Shown here piece after piece: positions 27,984 to 36,035 of a stretch of DNA of 64,000 bases (within the stretch, counting starts at the first letter, position 1; each line of letters begins with the position of its first letter). The stretch spans positions 1-64,000 of the forward strand of contig NZ_BJXA01000023.1 of assembly GCF_007990755.1 (NCBI RefSeq). Reading direction: 5' to 3'. Both the position numbers and the translations under genes were made by a program. Origin of the DNA: Nocardia ninae NBRC 108245. Its GTDB lineage: Bacteria; Actinomycetota; Actinomycetes; Mycobacteriales; Mycobacteriaceae. The notes beneath the pieces are model-generated. The model was not told where the DNA came from and made no database searches. It saw nothing but the letters and a program-made list of their open reading frames with translations.

Positions 27984-28649
27984 ATGATCAACCGTAAGAA
28001 ACTGACGTCCCGCGTCGGGCTCGGGGTCGCCGCCACTGTCGCGTTGGGCCTGTTCTCGACCGGCGCGGCCACCGCGGAGATCTTCATTCCGCTGCCCGGT
28101 GGCGAGACCACCAAGACGCTGGCCGACGGCACCGAGGTGCGGCTCGCGCTGGTCGACGAGTCGGTCGCGATCACGCCGACCATGGGCGCCGTGCCGGGGC
28201 ACCGCACCGCGCGGGTGGCGGGGAAGGCGCAGGTCGAGTTGGCCGGAACGCCGGGTGGCACAGCCGGTTCCATTTTTCCGGGGTACACCGTCGGCTGCGA
28301 GGTGGATATCGCCGGCGGTGGTGTCACCGGTGATCTGGAGTGGGCCGGGGACGCCATCGATTCCGACGCCGGGGTGGCCACCGGTGCCAAGCTGGTGCTC
28401 GAGCGCGGTCAGGCGAAGTCGTTCTATGTGCTGGATCTGGAGCAGGACGAGTACTTCGGCAGTGTGGCGTACCCGACCCGTAATCAGTTCGAAGGCAGCA
28501 TCGGAGCGGTGAGCTGGTCCGACGAGGTTATCGACCTGTCCGGTTGTGACGGCTATGCGCAGGCGCGGGCGTTCGTCAGTCTCAGCGTGGAAACCGACTC
28601 CGTCGTCACCTGGATGACGTTGTGGGGTAAGCCGTTCATCCTCGGCTGA
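27984..28649 (+). CDS. MspA-family porin, copy 3
   Basis: 221-residue precursor with signal peptide ending TATAEIFIP. Motifs match copy 2: GETTKTLADGTEVRLAL, YTVGCEVDIAGGG and SGCDGYAQARAFVSLSV. Its own 165-nt upstream gap contains a terminator, so it may have its own promoter. Copies 2 and 3 are closer to each other than to copy 1, pointing to a recent duplication. Confidence 0.95.
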   Translation: MINRKKLTSRVGLGVAATVALGLFSTGAATAEIFIPLPGGETTKTLADGTEVRLALVDESVAITPTMGAVPGHRTARVAGKAQVELAGTPGGTAGSIFPGYTVGCEVDIAGGGVTGDLEWAGDAIDSDAGVATGAKLVLERGQAKSFYVLDLEQDEYFGSVAYPTRNQFEGSIGAVSWSDEVIDLSGCDGYAQARAFVSLSVETDSVVTWMTLWGKPFILG

Positions 28650-28674
28650 CGTCGAATAGCTACTCGCACAAGAT

Positions 28675-28710
28675 AAACGGGTCTGTCGTTGCGCGACGGG
28701 CCCGTTTCTC
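28675..28710. terminator. terminator after porin copy 3
   Basis: A 14-bp stem (AAACGGGTCTGTCG, two G-T pairs), TTGCG loop, then a T-rich tail. It lies between the convergent porin and mscL genes. Confidence 0.8.
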
Positions 28711-28727
28711 GTTGCCGCGCAAGCAAT

Positions 28728-29132
28728 TCAGGATTCGTGTTTACCGCCCGCGCTGCGTTGGCCTTCGGCGAGCAGATCGCGGATCTGGATGAGCACCTCC
28801 GCGTCGCTGAGTTCGACGGCTTCCGGGCTGAACTTCCTTTTCACGTGCATGGCGGGCAGCACGAGCACGAAATACAGCACCGCGGCGATGATCGCGAAAT
28901 TGATTGCAGCGGTGATGATCGGACCGACCTGGACGAAGGTCGCGGGTTTGTCGGCAACGAGCTGGAAACCGAGCCCCAGTTCGTCGCTGCCGCCGAAGAC
29001 GGCCAGGATCGGGTTGACGATGCCATTGGTGAACGCGGTGACGATCGCGACGAACGCGGTGCCGATGACCACCGCCACCGCCAGGTCGACAACGTTTCCG
29101 CGGAACAGAAAATCCTTGAAACCCTTGAGCAT
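28728..29132 (-). CDS. mscL: large-conductance mechanosensitive channel
   Basis: 134 residues. MscL signature MLKGFKDFLFRGNVVDLAVAVVIGTAF, TM1, a periplasmic loop, TM2 (INFAIIAAVLYFVLVLPA) and a C-terminal helix. It opens under hypo-osmotic stress. ATG 29132 has AGGAGA upstream; the longer ORF start is discarded. Position after moaB2, on the opposite strand, matches Rv0985c. Confidence 0.96.
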   Translation of the reverse strand: MLKGFKDFLFRGNVVDLAVAVVIGTAFVAIVTAFTNGIVNPILAVFGGSDELGLGFQLVADKPATFVQVGPIITAAINFAIIAAVLYFVLVLPAMHVKRKFSPEAVELSDAEVLIQIRDLLAEGQRSAGGKHES

Positions 29133-29237
29133 TGCCGATATCTCCTCTACGTGTGGAGCTGACAAAGTCGTGCTCGGCGGTCGACGCCTGTGGTATCGCC
29201 GATGCTAGTTGACCTTGATGGCAAATGTGTGGACAAC

Positions 29238-29888
29238 TCAATGGAAGACAACGGTGAGCGCGGTATGCAAGGACGCCGCCGCGACCACCGTCGCGTGTTC
29301 GGAGTCCATCGCGACCAACACCACGCGTTCCTTCGCGGCCCGTCCGTCACCGGGGCTGGACACCAGCACGACTGCGGCATCGGTCGCCAGGGTGCGGGCC
29401 GGGCGCGCGCCTTGCTCTTCGCCGCCGACCACGTCGACTCGGTCACCGGCGCGCAGGATTTCGGCGACGGCGTTGTCGGCCAACCGGATCGGCACGATCC
29501 GCGCGTCCCGCGCGCCGGTCGCGGCGGCGGCCAGGCGCGGGCCGACGACGCGGATGTCGGTGAATATCTCGCCGGCGCGCATCGCCCCGGTCAAGGTGGC
29601 GCCGATTACGTCGGAGGGATTGCGCACGACACCGGCGGGCAGGGCGGCGGCTTCGCGGGGACTCGACTGGAGATCGCTCGCGGCGAGCACATGGCCTGGT
29701 GCGAGATCGCGTCCGGCGACCACGACGGAAGTTCGTTCCGCGCCGGGATCACCGCGCAGGAACAAGGCTATCGCCAGCACTATCAGGACTGCGGCGCCGA
29801 GCCGGCGGGCGAGCAAGCTGTCGGCCCAGGGCGGTCGACGCCACACTCCGAAGCGCTGACGACCGAGCTCGGCGGGTGATCGAGTCAT
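29238..29888 (-). CDS. SAF-domain membrane-anchored protein (CpaB/RcpC-like)
   Basis: 216 residues. One transmembrane helix near residues 28-45 (LGAAVLIVLAIALFL) is followed by a SAF domain (VVVAGRDLAPGHVLAASDLQ ... LTGAMRAGEIFTDIRV) and a region DRVDVVGGEE. This architecture is that of Flp-pilus assembly CpaB/RcpC proteins. No pilus genes are nearby, so a general envelope role is equally likely. It is separately transcribed between mscL and the FmdB gene. Confidence 0.8.
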   Translation of the reverse strand: MTRSPAELGRQRFGVWRRPPWADSLLARRLGAAVLIVLAIALFLRGDPGAERTSVVVAGRDLAPGHVLAASDLQSSPREAAALPAGVVRNPSDVIGATLTGAMRAGEIFTDIRVVGPRLAAAATGARDARIVPIRLADNAVAEILRAGDRVDVVGGEEQGARPARTLATDAAVVLVSSPGDGRAAKERVVLVAMDSEHATVVAAASLHTALTVVFH

Positions 29889-29976
29889 GGCGAAAGCCTA
29901 TGACTGTGCGCGCACCCGCCAGGCCGGGAAAAGGGCTAGCTGTGGATAACTGAGTGGCTGGGGATAACTCGACGAA

Positions 29977-30297
29977 TCAGCTGGCCACAGCGGTGCTGGT
30001 GGTCGCGCTGCTGCCGTTGGACGAGCTGGAATCCGAGCTGGTGGAACTCGACGAGCTCGAGTCCTTCGAGCCGTTGGAACCGCTGTCGGACTTGGCCGGC
30101 TCGCTCGCGGTGGACGCGCCGCTGCGGCTGTCGGTGCGGTAGAAGCCGCTGCCCTTGAACACGATGCCGACGGAATTGAACAGCTTGCGCAGCTTTCCGG
30201 AGCACTCCGGGCACACGCTCAGCGCATCGTCGGAAAAGGACTGAACGATGTCGAAGCGGTTGTCACACTGGGTGCACGCATACGAGTAAGTTGGCAC
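29977..30297 (-). CDS. FmdB-family zinc-ribbon protein (Rv0991c-like)
   Basis: 106 residues from GTG 30297 (GGAGG upstream). FmdB zinc ribbon PTYSYACTQCDNRFDIVQSF with CTQC and CPEC pairs, then LRKLFNSVGIVFKGSGFYRTD. The tail is a Ser-rich low-complexity stretch. Homologues in this family have been linked to handling misfolded proteins. It lies next to the 5-FCL gene as in Rv0991c-Rv0992c. Confidence 0.9.
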   Translation of the reverse strand: MPTYSYACTQCDNRFDIVQSFSDDALSVCPECSGKLRKLFNSVGIVFKGSGFYRTDSRSGASTASEPAKSDSGSNGSKDSSSSSSTSSDSSSSNGSSATTSTAVAS

Positions 30298-30365
30298 AGC
30301 ATCCTCCGCGGGTTTCGTCATCTGGCACTCTACAGCCGACAGTGCCAACGTTGCCAATCTACCTT

Positions 30366-30974
30366 TCATTCCGCGGCGTGATCTTCGACAAGCCGGTGCA
30401 GCCCGCCCCGCGGGGTCAGCGCCCAGCCCATTCGCACGTCGTGTGGCTGCTCGGGGAGCCGGTCGACCAGCTCGTCGTCCCGAACGACCGCGACCAGACG
30501 CGCCTGCGGTGCCGCCGCGGCCAGCGTCCGGTCGTAGTAACCTGCCCCGCGCCCCAGCCGGGCACCGCGCCGGTCCACCGCGAGCGCCGGGACCAGGATC
30601 AGTTCCGCACGGCCGATCGCGTCGGTCGGTAGTACCTCGCCGGTCGGCTCGAGCAGGCCGAACCTGGCTCGCCGCAGGCTGGCCAGGCCGGTGTACTCCG
30701 CCCAGTTCAAGGGTCCCGGCGGGCCGGTGACCGGGACCAGCACCCGCGCTCCCGCCGCACGCAACGTGTCGAGCATCTCGGTCGATCCCGGTTCGCCACG
30801 CACCGGCACGTACGCGCAGACCCATTCGCCCACGTCGAGCCGCTCGACCGCGGTGACCAGGGCCGCGACCTCCGCAGCGTGCTCCTCAGCAGGCATCGCC
30901 GCCCGTCGAGCAAGAATTTCGGTGCGCCATGCATGTTTTTCGCGCTCACCGGGCATCTCCATGTCGATCACCAT
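30366..30974 (-). CDS. 5-formyltetrahydrofolate cyclo-ligase
   Basis: 202 residues from ATG 30974. It converts 5-formyl-THF to methenyl-THF using ATP. Family features are KHAWRTEILARRAAM, ARFGLLEPTGE and the C-terminal signature LILVPALAVDRRGARLGRGAGYYDRTLA. It is divergent from galU and upstream of the FmdB gene on the same strand (68 nt). Other ATGs at 30962 and 30956 are possible. The much longer ORF in this frame is antisense to galU and spurious. Confidence 0.93.
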   Translation of the reverse strand: MVIDMEMPGEREKHAWRTEILARRAAMPAEEHAAEVAALVTAVERLDVGEWVCAYVPVRGEPGSTEMLDTLRAAGARVLVPVTGPPGPLNWAEYTGLASLRRARFGLLEPTGEVLPTDAIGRAELILVPALAVDRRGARLGRGAGYYDRTLAAAAPQARLVAVVRDDELVDRLPEQPHDVRMGWALTPRGGLHRLVEDHAAE

Positions 30975-31035
30975 AGGCTGACCGGAATACCGGTCGGCTC
31001 GACGTCGAGTCAGGGGCTGTGACGATGGATAGGGT

Positions 31036-31998
31036 ATGCGCATGACAGCAAAGGCCGGACAATCCGGCGATGCCACGCTGGCTTCGTGCTTCCGCACGGC
31101 CGTAGTGCCCGCCGCCGGGCTGGGAACGCGGTTCCTGCCCGCGACCAAAACGGTGCCGAAGGAACTCCTCCCGGTGGTCGACACCCCCGGCATCGAACTG
31201 GTCGCCGCCGAGGCCGCCGAGTCCGGTGCCGAGCGTTTGGTGATCGTCACCTCGCCGGGCAAGGACGGTGTGGTCGCGCACTTCGTGGAAGACCTGGTGC
31301 TGGAGAGCACCCTCGCCGAGCGCGGCAAATTCCAGCTTCTCGAAAAGGTGCGCAAGGCACCGGGACTCCTCGATGTGACCTCGGTGGTGCAGGAGGAACC
31401 GCTCGGCCTCGGCCACGCGGTCGCCCAGGCCGAGGCCGCCCTCGACGACGACGAAGACGCCATCGCCGTGCTGCTCCCCGACGACCTGGTGCTGCCCTCC
31501 GGCGTGCTGGACGTGATGTGCCGGGTGCGCCGCAAGCGTGGCGGCACCGTGCTCTGCGCCATCGACGTGCCCAAGGACGAGGTCAGCGCGTACGGCGTGT
31601 TCGATGTGGCGACCGTGCCGGACGCGGTGAATCCGAATGTGCTGCGCGTCAAGGGCATGGTGGAGAAGCCCGCGCTGGCCGACGCGCCGTCCACCTTCGC
31701 CGCCGCCGGTCGATACCTGTTGGACCGCGCCATCTTCGACGCGCTGCGCCGGATCGAGCCGGGCGCGGGCGGCGAATTGCAACTCACCGACGCCATCGCG
31801 CTGCTCATCGCCGAGGATCATCCGGTTCATGTCGTGGTGCACCGTGGGTCGCGCCACGATTTGGGCAACCCGGGCGGCTATCTTCGTGCTGCGGTCGATT
31901 TCGCTTTGGAACGTGACGAATACGGCCCCGCCCTTCGGGAGTGGCTGGAGCATCGGCTCGGTCCCGACTGGGATCCGCAGCTGACCACCTACGACTGA
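31036..31998 (+). CDS. galU: UTP-glucose-1-phosphate uridylyltransferase
   Basis: 320 residues. Makes UDP-glucose for wall and storage glycans. The nucleotidyltransferase signature is VVPAAGLGTRFLPATKTVPKELLPVVDTP. Further motifs are EEPLGLGHAV, AVLLPDDLVL and GNPGGYLRAAV. Start at the first ATG; a second ATG lies two codons in. First of the plus-strand run galU-glp-rimJ-glpR, matching Rv0993-Rv0996. Confidence 0.96.
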   Translation: MRMTAKAGQSGDATLASCFRTAVVPAAGLGTRFLPATKTVPKELLPVVDTPGIELVAAEAAESGAERLVIVTSPGKDGVVAHFVEDLVLESTLAERGKFQLLEKVRKAPGLLDVTSVVQEEPLGLGHAVAQAEAALDDDEDAIAVLLPDDLVLPSGVLDVMCRVRRKRGGTVLCAIDVPKDEVSAYGVFDVATVPDAVNPNVLRVKGMVEKPALADAPSTFAAAGRYLLDRAIFDALRRIEPGAGGELQLTDAIALLIAEDHPVHVVVHRGSRHDLGNPGGYLRAAVDFALERDEYGPALREWLEHRLGPDWDPQLTTYD

Positions 31999-32127
31999 GC
32001 GTGGGTTTCGTCGACAGTGGACCGTCGGGTACGAATGATGGTTCACCGTCGCGTGCGCTGATTGGTTGTGCCGAAGCGATTTCGCGCGGTGCGATCGGTG
32101 GTGTGCGAAGAGATCAGGAAGGGCTGG

Positions 32128-33387
32128 ATGCGCTCGGTTGAGGATCAGCAGATCAAGGTGACCGCCGCGGCGGTCGCGCCTCGGCCGGTCCGGGTCGCGA
32201 TTTCCGAGGCCCAGGGCCTGCTGTGTGCCGAGGACGTCGTCACCGAACGACCGCTGCCCGGATTCGATCAGGCGGCGATCGACGGCTACGCGGTGCGCAG
32301 CGTCGACGTGGCCGCCGCGGGCACCGACATTCGCAACGAGGACGACGAACTGGTCGATCTCACGCTGCCGGTGGTCGGCGAGGTGATCGCCGGATCGCGT
32401 CAGCCGATCCGGCTGCAGCCGCGCCAAACCGTCCGCGTCGACACCGGTGCACCGCTGCCGACGCTCGCGGATGCCGTGCTGCCCTTGGACTTCACCGACG
32501 GCGGCCGCGCCAAGATCAAGATCTACGAACCGGTTCGCTCCGGCGACTACGTGCGGCGCATCGGCGACGATGTGCAGCCCGGCGATGTCGCGGTGCGCGC
32601 GGGCACCATCATCGGCGCGGCCCAGGTGGGACTACTAGCGGCCGTCGGACAGGACAAGGTGCTCGTGCATCCGCGGCCGCGGTTGTCGGTGATCTCGGTC
32701 GGCGGTGAGCTCATCGATATCGATCGCACACCCGGCCCCGGCCAGGTCTACGACGTGAACTCCTATGCCCTCGCCGCCGCGGCGAGGGACGCGGGCGCGG
32801 ACGTCAACCGGGTCGGCATCGTGAGCACGGATCCGCGCCGGCTGCGCGACGTGGTCGAGGGGCAGCTGGTGCGCTCCGAGGTCGTCGTCATCGCGGGCGC
32901 GGTGGGCGGCTGGGCCTCGGATCAGGTGCGCGAGGCGCTGGAAGGGCTCGGCGAACTCGAAATAGCCCGGGTCGCCATGCATCCCGGTTCGGTGCAGGGC
33001 TTCGGCAGGCTCGGCCGCGACGAGGTGCCCACCTTCCTGCTGCCGTCCAATCCGGTCGGCGCGCTGGTCGTTTTCGAGGTGATGGTCCGGCCGCTGATCC
33101 GAATCGCCTTGGGGCGCAGGCATCCCATGCGGCGGATCATCATGGCCAGGACCATCACCCCGATCAGTTCGATGGCCGGTCGCAAGGGTTATCTACGCGC
33201 GCAACTCATGCGCGACGAGGCCACCGGCGACTACCTCGTGCAACCGCTCGGCGGCGGCGCGGGCGCCTCGTCACACCTGCTCGCCACGCTCGCCGAGGCG
33301 AACAGTTTGATCGTGATAGACCCCGACGACACCGAGATCCGCACCGGTGACGAGGTCAGGGTCGCTTTCCTCGCCCAGCGCGGCTGA
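32128..33387 (+). CDS. glp: gephyrin-like molybdotransferase / division protein Glp (MoeA family)
   Basis: 419 residues from ATG 32128 (CAGGAAGG upstream). MoeA domains: VTERPLPGFDQAAIDGYAVR, VDTGAPLPTLADAVLPLD, SVGGELIDIDRTPGPGQVYDVN and LPSNPVGALVVFEVMVRPL. The genuine MoeA motif GGxSxG region is replaced by IAGAVGGWASDQV. In Corynebacterium this paralogue (Glp) binds FtsZ and Wag31 and uses the membrane receptor GlpR, whose homologue lies two genes downstream. A division role is therefore at least as likely as Mo-cofactor synthesis. Confidence 0.9.
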   Translation: MRSVEDQQIKVTAAAVAPRPVRVAISEAQGLLCAEDVVTERPLPGFDQAAIDGYAVRSVDVAAAGTDIRNEDDELVDLTLPVVGEVIAGSRQPIRLQPRQTVRVDTGAPLPTLADAVLPLDFTDGGRAKIKIYEPVRSGDYVRRIGDDVQPGDVAVRAGTIIGAAQVGLLAAVGQDKVLVHPRPRLSVISVGGELIDIDRTPGPGQVYDVNSYALAAAARDAGADVNRVGIVSTDPRRLRDVVEGQLVRSEVVVIAGAVGGWASDQVREALEGLGELEIARVAMHPGSVQGFGRLGRDEVPTFLLPSNPVGALVVFEVMVRPLIRIALGRRHPMRRIIMARTITPISSMAGRKGYLRAQLMRDEATGDYLVQPLGGGAGASSHLLATLAEANSLIVIDPDDTEIRTGDEVRVAFLAQRG

Positions 33388-33390
33388 GGC

Positions 33391-34050
33391 GTGGAGGCGA
33401 TGAACGTGTTCCGGGTCACGCAGCATCCGGGCTGGCCCGCGCGGCTCGGTCCGGTGCGCGTCGGGGCCGGACAGGTGACGCTGCGCCCGGTGCGGCTGCG
33501 CGACGCCGCCGCGTGGAGCCGAATCCGATTGCGGGACAGGGCCCATCTGGAGCCGTGGGAGCCCACCGGTCGCGGCGCCTGGGAGGCGCGCAACCACGCG
33601 TCCAACTGGCCGTCGCTGTGGTCGAGCCTGAAGGCCGAAGCGCGGCGTGGGGCGATGATTCCCTTGGTGATCGAGGTGGACGGTGCGTTCAGCGGGCAGT
33701 TGACCGTCGGCAATATCGTGCGCGGCGCGCTGCGTTCCGGCTGGATTGGATACTGGGTGGCCAAGGATCTCAGCGGCCAGGGTGTGGCGACAGCAGCGCT
33801 GGCGCTCGGTCTCGACCACTGCTTCGGGCAGGTCGGCCTGCACCGGGTCGAGGCGACGGTGCGGCCGGAAAACCTGGCCAGTCAAGCGGTCCTGCGCAAT
33901 GTCGGTTTCCGGGAGGAAGGGCTGCTGCGCCGCTACCTCGACGTGGACGGCGCCTGGCGCGATCACCTGCTGGTCGGCATCACCGTAGAAGAGGTCATGG
34001 GCACAGTGGTCGACCGGCTCGTCCGCGAGGGCCGGGCCGTTCTGCCCTGA
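33391..34050 (+). CDS. rimJ: GNAT acetyltransferase, RimJ/RimL type
   Basis: 219 residues. The GNAT fold has LRPVRLRDAAAWSRIRLRDR, the acetyl-CoA loop YWVAKDLSGQGVATAAL (Q/RxxG pattern SGQGVA) and ATVRPENLASQAVLRNVGF. It would acetylate a protein N-terminus, ribosomal S5-like by homology, or a small amine. GTG 33391 is three bases past the glp stop; ATG 33400 is an alternative and gives a more typical N-terminus. Same place as Rv0995. Confidence 0.88.
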   Translation: MEAMNVFRVTQHPGWPARLGPVRVGAGQVTLRPVRLRDAAAWSRIRLRDRAHLEPWEPTGRGAWEARNHASNWPSLWSSLKAEARRGAMIPLVIEVDGAFSGQLTVGNIVRGALRSGWIGYWVAKDLSGQGVATAALALGLDHCFGQVGLHRVEATVRPENLASQAVLRNVGFREEGLLRRYLDVDGAWRDHLLVGITVEEVMGTVVDRLVREGRAVLP

Positions 34051-34334
34051 GAATCGTGCAATACGGACACGCCCGGCGCATCCGACGCGCGGAAGAATTG
34101 GTGGCTTTGTGACAGGTGTGGCGTATGTGCACGGCGCGCCTGCCGGATCTCGACGCGTCACGGAATTAACCTACGGACGTCGGAGGTGCGTCCTGCACCC
34201 CCGGCAGGGAGCCTGCGAGGCGACCGGTGACCACGCCGCAGCGACGGATGGAAGCCGGGCGGACGCGGGGCGTGCTGCGCACCGCTCGCCGGCCGAACGG
34301 ACCACACCAGGCCGGGACGGAGGTGCTGACGGCA

Positions 34335-35526
34335 ATGCCGAATTCGATTCTGTGGATCGGCCTGGTAGTGCTCTGGGTCTTCGTCCTTTTCCCCATCCTC
34401 GCCGACCGGCACCCGAGGATTCGGCGGACCACCGACGCCGCACTCGCCACCCGGGTGCTCGTCCGCGGAGATTCCAAGCGGCGCACCAAGAGTGGACCCG
34501 CCGCAGGCCACGAAACCGACCCCAATTGGCGGCCACGCCGCGTACAGAGAAAGCATCCCCACAGCGATGATGCGGAGGACCGGATGACAACACCGGCCGA
34601 CGAACCCGTCACCGAAGGTGACCTGCCCGCGATCACCGAAGGCGCGGTGCCCCACCCCGACCCCGACATCGCTGACGCCGAGCTCGCCGACACCGAGCTG
34701 GACGACACCGAACTCGCCGACCCTGAGCTGGACGACGCTGAGCTGAGCGACGCCGAACTCGAGCAGGCCGACGCGGACGCCGAGGCAGCCGACATCGAAA
34801 CCGTCACTGCCGACACCGAATCCGCCGACCTGGACGAACCGGCTGCGCCGCACGACGACGCGGCCGATGATGACGTAGTGGGCGAAGAGCGCACCGAACC
34901 GGCCGCGGCCCGGATACCCCCCGCGCGCTCCACCGTGCCCGCCCGCGTCACCCATGACGACGACTACCTCGACGACGAAGCCGACGACCGCGCCCGCCGC
35001 GACTACGAAACCGACTCCGACGACCTCGATTACGTGCCCACCCGGCGCGGCCGCGGCGGCTACGACCCCGAAGCCGACGCCATCGCCCGCGCCGCCCGCT
35101 ACACCTTCCGCCAGCGCGCCGTCCTCGGCCTCGTCCTGGCCGGACTGCTATGCGGCGGACTCGCCGTCGCGGTCAGCCCGCACTTCTGGTGGGGCAGCGG
35201 CCTATCCTCCTTCGTCCTCATCGGCTACCTCACCTACCTGCGCAAGCAGGTACGCATCGAAGAAGACATCCGCCGCCGCCGCGCCGCCCGCCTCAGCCGC
35301 GCCGAACAACTCGGCGAACACCGCGCGGGCCCCCGGCAAACCCCAAGCCGCCCGCGCCGCCATGGACCGCGACACCGCCCGCGCCCTGCGCCGCCGCTCC
35401 GCACTCCTCGAAACCGACGACGAAGACCCCATGTTCGACCACCTCGACCCCTTCGACCCCGCCACCGCCCGCGCCCTCCGCGACCGCACCGGCGGCGGCG
35501 ACATGCGCCGCGCCGCCGGCGAATGA
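34335..35526 (+). pseudogene. glpR: GlpR/SepX-like divisome membrane protein, apparent frameshift near 35330
   Basis: Frame 1 from ATG 34335 encodes an N-terminal transmembrane helix (SILWIGLVVLWVFVLFPILA) and a very acidic repeat region (ELADTELDDTEL type). Two more transmembrane helices (LGLVLAGLLCGGLAVAV and FVLIGYLTYL) follow, then RIEEDIRRRRAARLSRAEQL. Past about 35320 this frame turns into an Arg/Pro-rich shadow running to 35537. The +1 frame continues as a normal acidic coding end, containing DRDTARALRRRSALLETDDE and stopping at 35526. One extra base, probably in the C-run 35330-35334, would explain it. It could be a sequencing error. The intact protein would be 396 residues and partner Glp. 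Position matches Rv0996. Confidence 0.8.
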
Positions 35527-35625
35527 CACCAGCGTGACTCCGCATAATCCCAGGTAAACCGCCCGATTCGGAGTCTCGCAACAACCTTTGCTAGAGTGAC
35601 TGAGCGCGGTTCCCCGGAGCCGCAC

Positions 35626-35698
35626 GGGGCTATAGCGCAGTTGGTAGCGCGTCTCGTTCGCATCGAGAAGGTCAGGGGTTCGATTCCCCTTAGCTCCA
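35626..35698 (+). tRNA. tRNA-Ala (anticodon CGC)
   Basis: 73 nt. The acceptor stem GGGGCTA/TAGCTCC has one G-T pair and discriminator A. D-arm GCGC...GCGC, anticodon stem TCTCG/CGAGA with loop TTCGCAT (CGC), T-arm AGGGG-TTCGATT-CCCCT. CCA is not encoded. A hairpin with a T-rich tail follows. Confidence 0.97.
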
Positions 35699-35712
35699 CT
35701 CCATTCGCTGGG

Positions 35713-35750
35713 TGAGCCCTGCACGCGGAATGCGCGTGTGGGGCTCATTT
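35713..35750 (+). terminator. terminator after tRNA-Ala
   Basis: A 15-bp stem (TGAGCCCTGCACGCG with two G-T pairs), GAATG loop, then TTTCGTCTGTCTT. Confidence 0.8.
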
Positions 35751-35795
35751 CGTCTGTCTTGTGGGGGCGCAGCCCCCACGCCCCGCCCGGCGGGG

Positions 35796-35884
35796 CTTCG
35801 CCCCCCGGACCCCCCTCCTCGGGTTCGCTTACCCGAGGCCGTTCGCCCCCTGGACCCCCTTCTCGGGTTCGTCTGCCCGAGGAC
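35796..35884. repeat. two tandem imperfect copies of a 45-nt GC-rich unit
   Basis: 35796-35840 and 35841-35884 share TTCGCCCCC-GGACCCCC-TCTCGGGTTCG-CCGAGG with few differences; each ends in a small TCGGGTT/ACCCGA-type stem. An additional GGGGGC...GCCCCC hairpin lies just upstream. The 35699-36035 gap has no gene. Confidence 0.7.
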
Positions 35885-36035
35885 GTTCGCTCCCGCCCTC
35901 GGAAGGCGAGTTCGATTTGCCGGCCTGTGGGGCGCACTCAACTCCTCCGAGTAGCCGATTCCGTGTATTCGGTTCTCGCGACACTACGAGTGCGGTTGAG
36001 AGGTGGTGCGTCGCGGGATGATTCGTGTTGCTCGT

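Noticed and set aside
30975-31808. upstream extension of the 5-FCL frame
   Set aside because: Ser/Thr/Arg-rich antisense of galU.
34109-34570. ORF overlapping the start of glpR
   Set aside because: Overlaps the GlpR transmembrane helix in another frame; composition is shadow-like.
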